A stretch of DNA of 64,000 nucleotides from positions 58,705 through 122,704 of the forward strand of contig NZ_JAAIIF010000014.1 in the NCBI RefSeq assembly GCF_012932675.1. The letters are read 5' to 3'. Positions 35,580 through 43,299 of this stretch are shown here, one piece after another (the first letter of the stretch is position 1; the number at the start of each line of letters is the position of its first letter). A program made the position numbers and the translations under genes. The notes beneath the pieces are model-generated. The model ran no database searches, was not told the DNA's origin, and was given only the letters and a program-made list of their open reading frames with translations. This DNA comes from Bifidobacterium erythrocebi. Its GTDB lineage: Bacteria > Actinomycetota > Actinomycetes > Actinomycetales > Bifidobacteriaceae.

Positions 35580-37442
35580 TCAGCGGCCTCCCTTCAGTTC
35601 GTTTTCGCTAAGCTGCGACTTCGCGATTTCGCGGTACACGTCGCAGTTGTCCAGCAGTTCCTCGTGTGTTCCCTGACCGACCACCTTGCCGTCGTCGAGC
35701 ACGACGATGCGGTCGGCGTTCATGATCGTGCCGATGCGCTGGGCGACGATCAGTTTGGTGGAGTCCTTCGCTTCCTTGGCGAGCGCGTCCCTTACCGCGC
35801 GGTCGGTCTTGAAGTCGAGCGCGGAGAAGGAGTCGTCGAAGATGAGGATTTCCGGGTGGCGGTAGACGGCGCGTGCGATGGAGAGGCGCTGCTTCTGCCC
35901 GCCGGACACGTTGGAGCCGCCTTGTGCGATGGCGGATTCGTAAGTCTTGTCCTTCTTTTCCACGAATTCGGTGGCTTGGGCCACGTCGCAGGCCTTGCGC
36001 ACGTCGGCCATCTGTTCGGCGGTGAGTGCGCGGTTCGATGCGGCGTCGAGCAGTTCGTTTTCGCGTTTGCGCCCGGCCGCGGTGGAGGTGTCGGCCATTT
36101 CGACCGTGTTGTCGGGTTCGCCCGGCTGGTCGCCGTAGCTCACGTTGGAGGCGATGGTGCCTTTGAACAGGAACGACTGCTGCGGCACGTAGCCGATCTT
36201 GTCGCGCAGGACCTTGAGCGTGTAGTCGCGCACGTTCACACCGTCGACGAGCACTTCGCCTTGCGTGGCGTCGTAGAAGCGCGGCACCAGGTTGATGAGG
36301 GAGGATTTGCCGGAGCCGGTGGAGCCGATGAACGCCACCGTCTCGCCCTTCTTGGCGGTGAAGGTGATGCCTTCGAGCATGGCTTCGCGCGAATCCGGGT
36401 AGGTGAAGCTCACGTTGCGGAATTCGATTTCGCCTTCCTTGCCGGGCTCGCCTTCGGTGTGTGTGCCGTCGGTGACGAGCGGTTCGGTGTCGATGACTTC
36501 GAGCACGCGCTGTGCGGACACGTCGGCGCGCGGCCAGAGCACGAACACCATGCTCATGAGCAGGAAGCTCATGATGACCTGCACGGAGTAGCTGGAGAAC
36601 ACCACCATGTTGGAGAAGGTGGTGAGTTTGTCGGTCAGGTCGGCGGCGTCGATGAGGTAGGCGCCGATCCAGTACACGGCGAGCATGAGGCCGTTCATGA
36701 TGGTGTTCATCAGCGGCATCATGATGGCCATGGCGCGGTTGGTGAACAGCTGGGTGTCGGTGAGTTCCTTGTTGGCCTTGGTGAACTTGGCTTCCTGGTA
36801 GTCCTCGGCGTTGTAGGCGCGGACGACGCGCAGACCGGTGAGGTTTTCGCGCGCCACGAGGTTGATGTTGTCGGTCAGGCGCTGCATGGCCTTGAACTTC
36901 GGCATGACGAACACCATGATGATGGCGATGGAGACGAGCAGCACGACCACGGCGATGGCGGTGGCGAGCGTCCATTCGACGCCGTCGCCCGCGATCTTGC
37001 ATACGGCCCATACGGCCATGATCGGCGATTTGACGATCATCATCAGGCCCATGGTGATGAACATCTGGATCTGCGTGATGTCGTTGGTGGACCTAGTGAT
37101 GAGCGATGCGGTGGAGAATCGGCTCATTTCGGCCGGTCCGAAGCTTTCCACCTTGCGGAATTCGAGCGAGCGCAGGCGCTGGCTGAACGAGGCGCCGACG
37201 CGTGCGGCGATGTAGCCGGTGACGATGGCGCAGGCGGCGGAGCCGAGCGAGACGAGCAGCATCTTGCCGCCGGCCACCCAGATGTCGTGCATCTTGCTGC
37301 CGGGGGTTTCCACGAGCGTGGTGATGTCGGACATGTAGTCCGGCAGGGTCAGGTCGAGCCAGATCTGCCCGACGATGCTGACCAGCGCTATGAGCATCTG
37401 GCCTATCTCCGCTTTGGAGAGGTATCGCATGATGCGAAGCAT
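35580..37442 (-). CDS. ABC exporter half-transporter (permease-ATPase fusion), first subunit
   Basis: A 620-residue protein with six membrane segments then an ATPase domain (Walker A GSTGSGKSSLI, signature NVSGGQKQRLSIARAVY, Walker B ILIFDDSFSALD). The DDSFSALD in place of DExxSALD marks a degenerate catalytic site in this subunit, the usual asymmetry of heterodimeric exporters whose other subunit carries the consensus site. A Ser/Ala/Asn-rich insert (about residues 440-490) interrupts the ATPase domain. ATG 37442 follows AAGGAACC. It is preceded by the MarR operator at 37517-37543. Substrate unknown. Confidence 0.93.
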   Translation of the reverse strand: MLRIMRYLSKAEIGQMLIALVSIVGQIWLDLTLPDYMSDITTLVETPGSKMHDIWVAGGKMLLVSLGSAACAIVTGYIAARVGASFSQRLRSLEFRKVESFGPAEMSRFSTASLITRSTNDITQIQMFITMGLMMIVKSPIMAVWAVCKIAGDGVEWTLATAIAVVVLLVSIAIIMVFVMPKFKAMQRLTDNINLVARENLTGLRVVRAYNAEDYQEAKFTKANKELTDTQLFTNRAMAIMMPLMNTIMNGLMLAVYWIGAYLIDAADLTDKLTTFSNMVVFSSYSVQVIMSFLLMSMVFVLWPRADVSAQRVLEVIDTEPLVTDGTHTEGEPGKEGEIEFRNVSFTYPDSREAMLEGITFTAKKGETVAFIGSTGSGKSSLINLVPRFYDATQGEVLVDGVNVRDYTLKVLRDKIGYVPQQSFLFKGTIASNVSYGDQPGEPDNTVEMADTSTAAGRKRENELLDAASNRALTAEQMADVRKACDVAQATEFVEKKDKTYESAIAQGGSNVSGGQKQRLSIARAVYRHPEILIFDDSFSALDFKTDRAVRDALAKEAKDSTKLIVAQRIGTIMNADRIVVLDDGKVVGQGTHEELLDNCDVYREIAKSQLSENELKGGR

Positions 37443-37516
37443 GTATTGGTTCCTTCTCTTATTGGTGTGTGGTATGCGATGTGCGATTGATGGCGAGGCC
37501 GTTTCCGGCGATTACT

Positions 37517-37543
37517 TTACATCGTAAATTACTTACGATGTGA
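37517..37543. promoter_or_regulatory. MarR-type operator in front of the ABC exporter
   Basis: The inverted repeat ACATCGTAA (37519-37527) and TTACGATGT (37533-37541) with a 5-bp spacer. Each half contains the box TTACnnnGTAA or a close variant. It sits between the marR stop codon and the exporter ATG, and related boxes recur in front of marR. Confidence 0.75.
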
Positions 37544-37547
37544 GATA

Positions 37548-38039
37548 TTACGCATCTTCCTGTGCGTTTTCTGAGAACGCCTCGGCGACCTGTTCCGGCG
37601 TGGGGCGAGGCTTGCCTGGCATGCACAGCGTCATGTACGTGGTGAATTCGGTGGTAAGGTCGAGGAATTCGCGCGTCCTGCGCTCCCCCATCTGCGAGAA
37701 GATCCAGCAGATCGCCTCACGCATGTCCTCATGCTGTCGCTGCGCACGTTCCTCGCCGGATTCGGTGAGCCTCACGTGCACGCTGCGGCGGTCTTCCGGG
37801 TCCGGTTCACGCACGATCTGGCCCTTTTTCTCAAGTCCGGCCAGCAATGTGGAGACGCGGCCGGTGGTGGCGTGCATGGCCGAGGCGATTTGCGAGGGCG
37901 TCATCGCGCCCTTGGCATACAGTTTGTGCACCACAAACGGCTCGCCCTTGCCGCCGCGCAGCATCTCCCGCTGCATCTGCGACCGCTTGCCCCACGTGAC
38001 GCGCATCAACCGATCGAATGCTTCCTGTTCGAACCCCAA
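37548..38039 (-). CDS. MarR-family transcriptional regulator
   Basis: A 163-residue winged-helix regulator from the chosen start: DNA-binding core MTPSQIASAMHATTGRVSTLLAGLEKKG and the wing PDPEDRRSVHVRLTESG, a classical MarR pattern. Start chosen at TTG 38039, nine bases after AAGGAGG; an upstream TTG at 38072 would give 174 residues and lacks an RBS. It lies directly before the two-subunit ABC exporter and between two sets of TTACnnnGTAA boxes (37517-37543 and 38056-38107), so autoregulation with control of the exporter is likely. The effector is unknown. Confidence 0.88.
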   Translation of the reverse strand: MGFEQEAFDRLMRVTWGKRSQMQREMLRGGKGEPFVVHKLYAKGAMTPSQIASAMHATTGRVSTLLAGLEKKGQIVREPDPEDRRSVHVRLTESGEERAQRQHEDMREAICWIFSQMGERRTREFLDLTTEFTTYMTLCMPGKPRPTPEQVAEAFSENAQEDA

Positions 38040-38055
38040 TGGGTTTCCCTCCTTC

Positions 38056-38107
38056 TTTACACCGTTGGACAACCGGAAACATCCGTCACAATAGCTTACG
38101 GTGTAAA
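38056..38107. promoter_or_regulatory. MarR-type boxes upstream of marR
   Basis: TTTACACCG at 38056-38064 and CGGTGTAAA at 38099-38107 form an inverted pair 34 bp apart. The second is part of TTACGGTGTAA, which matches the operator half-site TTACATCGTAA in front of the ABC exporter. Confidence 0.6.
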
Positions 38108-38139
38108 CAATTTTTCAGAGGATTCGAACTATTCAGCCG

Positions 38140-39153
38140 TCAGCAAGACCGGGGACTGCCGAATACGGAACGATTCAGCACGTCGAGCTCGTCCTGGGTG
38201 AGGTCGAGTGCGGCGGCGGCGAAGGAATCGTTGATCTCGCGCGGATTGCGAGCGCTGGGGATGGTGAACAGGTTGCCGTATTGCGCAAGTTCCCATGCCA
38301 ACGTCACGCGCTGGTAAGAGCATCCGTGGGCGGCCGCGACCTCGCGGAACGCATCGTAGGCATGCTGGTCGAACGCGTCGAGGAAGCCGCCGAGCGGACT
38401 CCAGCAGACGAAGGCCAGGCCGAGTTCGGCGCAATGCTCCATCGTGTGTTCCGGGTCGGGGCGTGAGGGCGAGAACTGGTTCTGCACGGCGATCAGGCCG
38501 TCACCCAGAATGCTGCGTGCGATGTCGATCTGCTCGTTGTCCACGCGGGAAATACCGGCATGGCGGATCACGCCCTCGTCCAGCAGCTGCTTGAGCGCAC
38601 CCACCTGATCCGCGTACGGTACCGCCGGATCCGGGCCATGCGAGTACAGCAGGTCGAGCGCATCCACGCCAAGATGCGCGGCCGACTCCTTGGCATCGCG
38701 GATCATGGTCTCCGGGCGCGAATCGGCCATCCAGCCGTACCGGCTGCCGGCGGCCTGCAGATGCTGACGTTCCTGCGTGTTCGTATCCCGAGTGTCCGAT
38801 TCGGCCGAATCGGACATCCGAGCGTCAGGAGCCGGAGCCTCCATCGTGCGACGGTAGCCGGTCTTCGTGGCAACCAGCACCTCGTCGCGCGGACCATCCC
38901 ACGTACACAACGCGTCGCGCACCAGCTGCTCGCCGTACCCCAGATCCTCCGGGGTGCCGGTTCCCGGCCGGCTTGGCAGATAGTACGACCACGCGGTGTC
39001 CAGGTACCGCACGCCCGCATCAAGACCAGCATGGATCGTCTCAATCGCAGTATCGCGATCCGGACGCCCCTCGATGGCGAGCGCCATCGTGCCCATGCCA
39101 AGCCGTGGAATCGCAAACCCAGCCAATTCGCCTTCGTTCCGCGCAATCGTCAT
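38140..39153 (-). CDS. Aldo/keto reductase with in-frame palindromic-repeat insert
   Basis: A 337-residue NAD(P)H-dependent reductase of the AKR family. The tetrad region is visible: Asp and Tyr in LDTAWSYYLPSRPGTG, Lys in VATKTGY and His in LLYSHGPDPAV. Start set at ATG 39153 behind GGAGGGAG; earlier starts lack an RBS. After the Lys motif the sequence breaks into about 35 residues (MEAPAPDARMSDSAESDTRD and onward) not expected in the family, before GWMADSRPETMIRDAKESAA resumes it. The insert carries the same palindrome (GATTCGGCCGAATC) as the 51-bp arrays. The enzyme probably reduces aldehydes or sugars; substrate not evident. Confidence 0.85.
   Translation of the reverse strand: MTIARNEGELAGFAIPRLGMGTMALAIEGRPDRDTAIETIHAGLDAGVRYLDTAWSYYLPSRPGTGTPEDLGYGEQLVRDALCTWDGPRDEVLVATKTGYRRTMEAPAPDARMSDSAESDTRDTNTQERQHLQAAGSRYGWMADSRPETMIRDAKESAAHLGVDALDLLYSHGPDPAVPYADQVGALKQLLDEGVIRHAGISRVDNEQIDIARSILGDGLIAVQNQFSPSRPDPEHTMEHCAELGLAFVCWSPLGGFLDAFDQHAYDAFREVAAAHGCSYQRVTLAWELAQYGNLFTIPSARNPREINDSFAAAALDLTQDELDVLNRSVFGSPRSC
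38797..38821. repeat. Single unit of the CCGATTCGGCCGAATCGG palindrome inside the reductase gene
   Basis: A 22-bp perfect palindrome (core CCGATTCGGCCGAATCGG) preserved in frame within the coding sequence, translating as MSDSAESDT. It is the same family as the 51-bp arrays at 40646 and 45050. Confidence 0.8.
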
Positions 39154-39290
39154 AACCGTCTCCCTCCGCGTCGTCATCGTATCCGCCACCCATTCTTGCA
39201 CATGCGCGGCCGGCGGCATCAACGCACAGGCTTATTCCGCCACTGCGCCCAAATCATCAATCGCATGCTCGAAACGGGAACCCATGACTA

Positions 39291-39584
39291 CTACCTCCTC
39301 ACCCGTTGCGGAAGCTGATCAATGGCACAGGCCATGCCCAATGGCGTCTGATACGGGTCAGTGGCGTCTACGGCCGGTTCCAGAAGCTGGAGAATGTTCA
39401 AAATCGCAAACAGGGAATCCGTTCTCACGGCTTTGCCGCTTTCAACGTTGCGCACCGTATTGATGCTCACCCCCGCCCTTTGCGCCACATCGGCAAGTGT
39501 GAGATTCAGCAGTTTCCGCTGAATCGTGGCATGCTCCCCCAAGACACGGAGCGAACGCCTCACTTTCGTCGGAACATACTTCAT
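39291..39584 (-). CDS. XRE-family helix-turn-helix regulator
   Basis: A 97-residue protein with an XRE/Cro domain at about residues 20-70 (LTLADVAQRAGVSINTVRNVESGKAVR). ATG 39584 was preferred over GTG 39590; no strong Shine-Dalgarno was seen. It is divergent from a 197-residue exported hypothetical protein at 39751, and a perfect 7-bp inverted repeat (39615-39634) lies 30 bp upstream of its start, which would suit an autoregulatory operator. The size and layout recall small antitoxin or phage-like regulators, but no toxin partner is recognised. The surrounding DNA is visibly AT-richer than the neighbours. Confidence 0.8.
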   Translation of the reverse strand: MKYVPTKVRRSLRVLGEHATIQRKLLNLTLADVAQRAGVSINTVRNVESGKAVRTDSLFAILNILQLLEPAVDATDPYQTPLGMACAIDQLPQRVRR

Positions 39585-39614
39585 ATTCACACCCCATCTT
39601 GTCTACAAACTTTT

Positions 39615-39634
39615 ATTGTCATTATTCTGACAAT
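39615..39634. promoter_or_regulatory. Candidate XRE operator
   Basis: ATTGTCATTATTCTGACAAT: perfect 7-bp inverted repeats ATTGTCA and TGACAAT with a 6-bp spacer, located in the divergent promoter between the XRE gene and the exported hypothetical. Confidence 0.6.
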
Positions 39635-39750
39635 CAGCTCTCGTAAGAATTATAATAGTGATAATTATTTGGAACCGGCAGCTCATTGGAACACGGGAAA
39701 AGATATTACGGTACCAAAACCGGGAAAATTTCCGGAAATCTTGTCTGTCA

Positions 39751-40344
39751 ATGACCATAATGCGGCGTAAAGAACATACAGGACAGCGTTTTGGCATCAT
39801 CGCCATGTTAATTGCCATTACCTTGGGAGTAGGAGGTTTTGCCATGATGCATCCAAAAAGCGAAGCGTCACTGCCGATAAACAACATGGAACTTGTCCAA
39901 GTCACTGAAATACCTGACAGGCCACCAAACATCATCGCAAGCTCAAGGACTTTCGCCGCAGTCTCGTATGCATGGAAAAGGAACGGAAAAACCGAAACTC
40001 ACACGCCTGACGAAGGTTCGGGAATCCCCGACAGCCATCATGCAGATCTGCAGACATTGAGACAGCAGCTGCATATCGACAACGCCGTGCATCTTATCGG
40101 CGTGTTCTATTGGTACTACCGTTCGATACTTCCAAACGGCATCCCCGGAGACCCTAGCGAAGTCATGCAATGCACGTATCGCAGGTCGAACTGTATGATC
40201 CAGCCCGATGAATCCTCCATCGGATTACAGCTACGCATTCCCGACGACGCCAAGGCAATCACCATAACCGCACATTACGGAAACCCCTCATCGGATGACG
40301 TCGGCGAGAGCATCGTCAGTTGGGCATTCCGCGTAGATGAGTGA
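39751..40344 (+). CDS. Exported or membrane-anchored protein of unknown function
   Basis: A 197-residue protein with a basic N-terminus and one hydrophobic segment (GIIAMLIAITLGVGGFAM, about residues 13-30) and then a ~165-residue extracytoplasmic domain without a family I recognise. It has two Cys (MQCTYRRSNCMI) that could form a disulfide. Start chosen at ATG 39751; an ATG three codons later and a frame open from 39658 exist, and no RBS settles the choice. It is divergent from the XRE regulator and lies in AT-richer DNA, so the pair may be recently acquired. It ends 50 bp before the TPP riboswitch. Confidence 0.6.
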   Translation: MTIMRRKEHTGQRFGIIAMLIAITLGVGGFAMMHPKSEASLPINNMELVQVTEIPDRPPNIIASSRTFAAVSYAWKRNGKTETHTPDEGSGIPDSHHADLQTLRQQLHIDNAVHLIGVFYWYYRSILPNGIPGDPSEVMQCTYRRSNCMIQPDESSIGLQLRIPDDAKAITITAHYGNPSSDDVGESIVSWAFRVDE

Positions 40345-40395
40345 CAGCATCGGCGCCTCCTACATTCCCCATGCCTCGTCTTTCGGATGGCTTGT

Positions 40396-40508
40396 CGGGC
40401 GGGTGCGGGAAGATGATGGCACAACCGAACGGGAGCCGAAAGGCTGAGAGGGAGCTCGACGAGCTTCGACCGAGGACTTGATGCGGGTAATGCCGCCGTA
40501 AGGAGACG
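40396..40508 (+). promoter_or_regulatory. TPP riboswitch (THI element)
   Basis: The conserved THI motifs are in order: a CGGGTGC box, AAAGGCTGAGAGGGAGC, and GACTTGATGCGGGTAATGCC followed by GCCGTAAGGAGA. The spacing fits the family aptamer. It lies upstream of thiS and is followed by a terminator ending at 40631, so thiamine pyrophosphate binding should stop transcription of thiSFG. Confidence 0.92.
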
Positions 40509-40573
40509 GGTTGTTCGCGCCGCAGGGCGCATCTCAATCTTCCGTTCGCGATAACCGAATATCGCGTGATTAG

Positions 40574-40631
40574 GGTCACGGAGGGGCGCACCACCTCATA
40601 GGGTACGGCTTCTCTTCGCGACCCTTTTTTC
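40574..40631 (+). terminator. Intrinsic terminator downstream of the TPP riboswitch
   Basis: A stem closed by AGGGTC (40574-40579) and GACCCT, with nested pairing (GGAGG/CCTC) inside, followed by TTTTTT at about 40626-40631. Its place between riboswitch and thiS suits an attenuation mechanism. Confidence 0.7.
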
Positions 40632-40645
40632 GTACCGACTCCGAG

Positions 40646-40775
40646 TGTCCGATTCTGGAGAAAAGGACAACCAGAGGGCCACACCAGACCCCTGGATGAC
40701 CGATTCGCCAGAATCGGACATGCAGCGGGCCGAAACAGGCGTCCGGATGTCCGATTCGGCCGAATCGGACACTCA
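40646..40775 (+). repeat. 51-bp array of CCGATTCGG palindromes in the thi leader, three units
   Basis: Palindrome starts at 40650, 40701 and 40752, a strict 51-bp period. The first unit carries the variant GATTCTGGAGAAAAGGACAA; the next two are CCGATTCGCCAGAATCGG and CCGATTCGGCCGAATCGG. The same first-unit variant begins the array in the apbE gene at 45050. Here the repeat lies in non-coding DNA between the terminator and thiS. Confidence 0.88.
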
Positions 40776-40819
40776 AGGGGTCACAGACAGTACCGCAGGC
40801 ACAGAAGGGAACACCGCAC

Positions 40820-41014
40820 ATGATCATCAACGGCAAGGAAGAGAACATCGCCACGCCCATCACCGTGGCCGAGCTGATCGAAAGCAAGGGACTGCGTGCA
40901 GACCGCGTGGCCGTGGAGCTCAACGGCGAGATCGTGCCCCGCACCAAGCGCGCGCAGACGCAGCTCAAGGGCACCGACACCCTGGAGATCGTCACCTTCG
41001 TGCAGGGCGGCTGA
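40820..41014 (+). CDS. thiS: Sulfur carrier protein ThiS
   Basis: A 64-residue beta-grasp protein ending in VTFVQGG; the terminal Gly-Gly is adenylated and then turned into a thiocarboxylate that donates sulfur for the thiazole ring of thiamine. RBS GAAGGGAA precedes the ATG. It is the first gene of the TPP-riboswitch-controlled thiS-thiF-thiG unit. Confidence 0.93.
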   Translation: MIINGKEENIATPITVAELIESKGLRADRVAVELNGEIVPRTKRAQTQLKGTDTLEIVTFVQGG

Positions 41015-41195
41015 GCGGCGCTACGATTCAGCGATTCAGTGATCCGACGATCGATCCGTCAAGTCGTTCGTCGTTTCAGCGCACGCGACGCACGTCCGAC
41101 GAACACAGGAACGCCGCAATCGCACGCCGCAATCGCACGCATAGCAACGCAAACCAACAACACCCAGCACATCAGCGAACGGAAGAACACCAATC

Positions 41196-41909
41196 ATGAC
41201 CTTTGAACCCACTGCAACACCGGAACAGATCAACGCCCGCCAGCAGGCATTTGGCAACCTGCCCGACCCCACCACGCTGGTCAGCCGCGAGGAGATCCGC
41301 GCGGCCCTGCTCGACCGCCACACCGCCGCCACGCAGGATAAGCTCGACGCCGCGCACGTGGCCATCTGCGGCCTCGGCGGCCTCGGCTCCACCATCGCGG
41401 TGGCCCTGACCCGCATCGGCGTCGGCCATCTGCACCTCATCGACTTCGACCGCGTGGACATGACCAACCTGAACCGTCAACAGTACTTCCTCAAGGACCT
41501 CGGCCAGTACAAGACCGAGGCGCTGCGCTCCAACCTGCGCCAGATCAACCCGTTCATCGAGATCACCATCGACACCGTCAAGGTGACCGACGAGAACGTG
41601 CCGACGCTGTTCGAGAACGAGGACATCATCTGCGAAGCGTTCGACGTGCCGGAGAACAAGACGATGCTCGTCAACGCGGTGCTGGAGAACCTGCCGGACA
41701 AGAAGCTCGTGAGCGCTTCGGGCATGGCCGGATTCCGCAGCTCCAACCTGGTGAGCACGCGTCGCGTCTCGAAGAACTTCTACTTCTGCGGCGACGGCGA
41801 GACCGCCCCGGTGCCGGGTGCCGGTCTGATGGCGCCGCGCGTGGGCGTGGTCGCCTGCCACGAGGCGAACATGATCACCCGCCTGATCCTCGGCGAAGAG
41901 GACGCGTAA
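41196..41909 (+). CDS. thiF: ThiF-family adenylyltransferase
   Basis: A 237-residue E1-like enzyme: nucleotide-binding GLGGLGSTIAVALTRIGVG, LIDFDRVDMTNLNRQQYF and Lys in KTEALRSNLRQINPF. It activates the ThiS C-terminus as acyl-adenylate. It lacks the C-terminal zinc Cys pairs of MoeB-type enzymes, in line with the short ThiF family 2 form common in clostridia and bifidobacteria. The gene is 181 bp after thiS and 59 bp before thiG. Confidence 0.9.
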   Translation: MTFEPTATPEQINARQQAFGNLPDPTTLVSREEIRAALLDRHTAATQDKLDAAHVAICGLGGLGSTIAVALTRIGVGHLHLIDFDRVDMTNLNRQQYFLKDLGQYKTEALRSNLRQINPFIEITIDTVKVTDENVPTLFENEDIICEAFDVPENKTMLVNAVLENLPDKKLVSASGMAGFRSSNLVSTRRVSKNFYFCGDGETAPVPGAGLMAPRVGVVACHEANMITRLILGEEDA

Positions 41910-41968
41910 GACGCGGCTATCGCAAGAAAACCGAGAAAACCGCGTAATTCCAACGAAAGGAACCGACT

Positions 41969-42883
41969 ATGAGCACTGAACACACCATCACCACCGCGGA
42001 AAAGGACGTCGCCGCCGCGCCGAACGCCACGCTCGACGATCTGGTCGGCACCACCACGAACACCGCCATCCTGCCGGAGCCGGACGCGCACGCCTACGAC
42101 GAAATCGCCACCGGCGACGCCGATCCGCTCATCCTCGGCGGCCACAAGTTCACCAGCCGCTTCATCCTCGGTTCCGGCCGCTACGACCTGAACCTCATCA
42201 AGGCCACCATCGAGAACGCCGGCACGCAGATCGTCACCATGGCCCTGCGTCGCTGCCGTACCACCGAGAACAACCTGCTCGACTACATCCCCAAGGGCAT
42301 CACCATGCTGCCGAACACGTCCGGCGCGCGCAACGCCGAAGAGGCCGTGCGCATCGCGCGTCTGGCCCGCGAGGTGTGCCAGACGGACTTCGTCAAGGTG
42401 GAGATCGAGCATGAGGCGAAGTATCTGCTGCCCGACAACGAGGAGACCATCAAGGCCACGAAGCAGCTGGCCAAGGAGGGGTTCGTGGTCATGCCGTACA
42501 TGTTCCCGGACCCGATCGCGGCGAAGCGTCTTGAGGATGCGGGCGCGGCATGCGTGATGCCGCTCGGCGCGATGATCGGCTCGAACAAGGGCCTGCGCGC
42601 ACGCGACTTCATCGAGGTGATCATCAAGAACTCCAATGTTCCGGTGATCATCGATGCTGGTATCGGCCGCCCGAGCCAGGCTGCCGAGGCCATGGAAATG
42701 GGCGCGGACGCGGTGATGGCGTACACGGCCATCGCTTCCGCCGGCAACATTCCGTTGATGGCTCGCGCGTTCAAGAACGCGATCGAGGCAGGCCGCGAGG
42801 CGTACCTGTCCGGCCTGGGCAAGGTGACGGAGGATCACGCCGTGCCGTCCAGCCCGACGAATGAGGCCGATTACATCGGCTGA
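41969..42883 (+). CDS. thiG: Thiazole synthase
   Basis: A 304-residue protein: the ThiG TIM barrel begins at about residue 50 ([20 protein letters not shown]), preceded by a ~50-residue acidic/Ala-Thr-rich extension not found in standard ~255-residue ThiG. Family motifs: VTMALRR, the Lys in [11 protein letters not shown] that forms the imine with deoxyxylulose phosphate, and [19 protein letters not shown] for the phosphate. It condenses 1-deoxyxylulose phosphate, glycine-derived dehydroglycine and sulfur from ThiS. RBS GAAAGGA precedes ATG 41969. A strong terminator follows at 42954-42995. The extension could be targeting or simply unstructured; the start could also be internal. Confidence 0.94.
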   Translation: MSTEHTITTAEKDVAAAPNATLDDLVGTTTNTAILPEPDAHAYDEIATGDADPLILGGHKFTSRFILGSGRYDLNLIKATIENAGTQIVTMALRRCRTTENNLLDYIPKGITMLPNTSGARNAEEAVRIARLAREVCQTDFVKVEIEHEAKYLLPDNEETIKATKQLAKEGFVVMPYMFPDPIAAKRLEDAGAACVMPLGAMIGSNKGLRARDFIEVIIKNSNVPVIIDAGIGRPSQAAEAMEMGADAVMAYTAIASAGNIPLMARAFKNAIEAGREAYLSGLGKVTEDHAVPSSPTNEADYIG

Positions 42884-42953
42884 GTCTGACTGGCTGAGCC
42901 CGACTGGCTGGTCTGACCCGTACGAGTTGCGTTCGGGTAGCTGATTGCATAGC

Positions 42954-42995
42954 AAAGGGCCGGTGGGGAAATGCACGATTCCCCACCGGCCCTTT
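42954..42995. terminator. Bidirectional intrinsic terminator after thiG
   Basis: A 17-bp perfect stem AAAGGGCCGGTGGGGAA and its complement with an 8-base loop, bounded by AAA and TTT on the two strands. It serves the thi operon and possibly the opposing permease gene. Confidence 0.9.
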
Positions 42996-43150
42996 CATAT
43001 CATCATCGTCGAGTCTCGGATTACCGTCAGACCATGGTCCCGTCAGACCACGGTCATCGACGCAAATGACCGATTGCGACCGACCGGCTGACCTGTCATA
43101 GCGGCTTGCTGAAGTAGCTGTGACCGAAGTGACAACAACACGAGGTAATC

Positions 43151-43210
43151 GTGACAACAACTGTGATTGGAGTGACATAATCTGTTACTCCAGTCACAGT
43201 CATTGTTATT
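43151..43210. repeat. TGTGAC-family palindrome, copy P2, followed by 14-bp tandem repeats
   Basis: A 58-60-bp palindrome (GTGACAACAACTGTGATTGG inward, mirrored by CCAGTCACAGTCATTG). It is preceded by the outer box AAGTGACAACAACACGAGG and followed at 43206-43275 by five tandem copies of TTATTTCGTCACAG. Confidence 0.85.
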
Positions 43211-43299
43211 TCGTCACAGTTATTTCGTCACAGTTATTTCGTCACAGTTATTTCGTCACAGTTATTTCGTCACGGCTACCACCGTTACCGCCACGCCCA

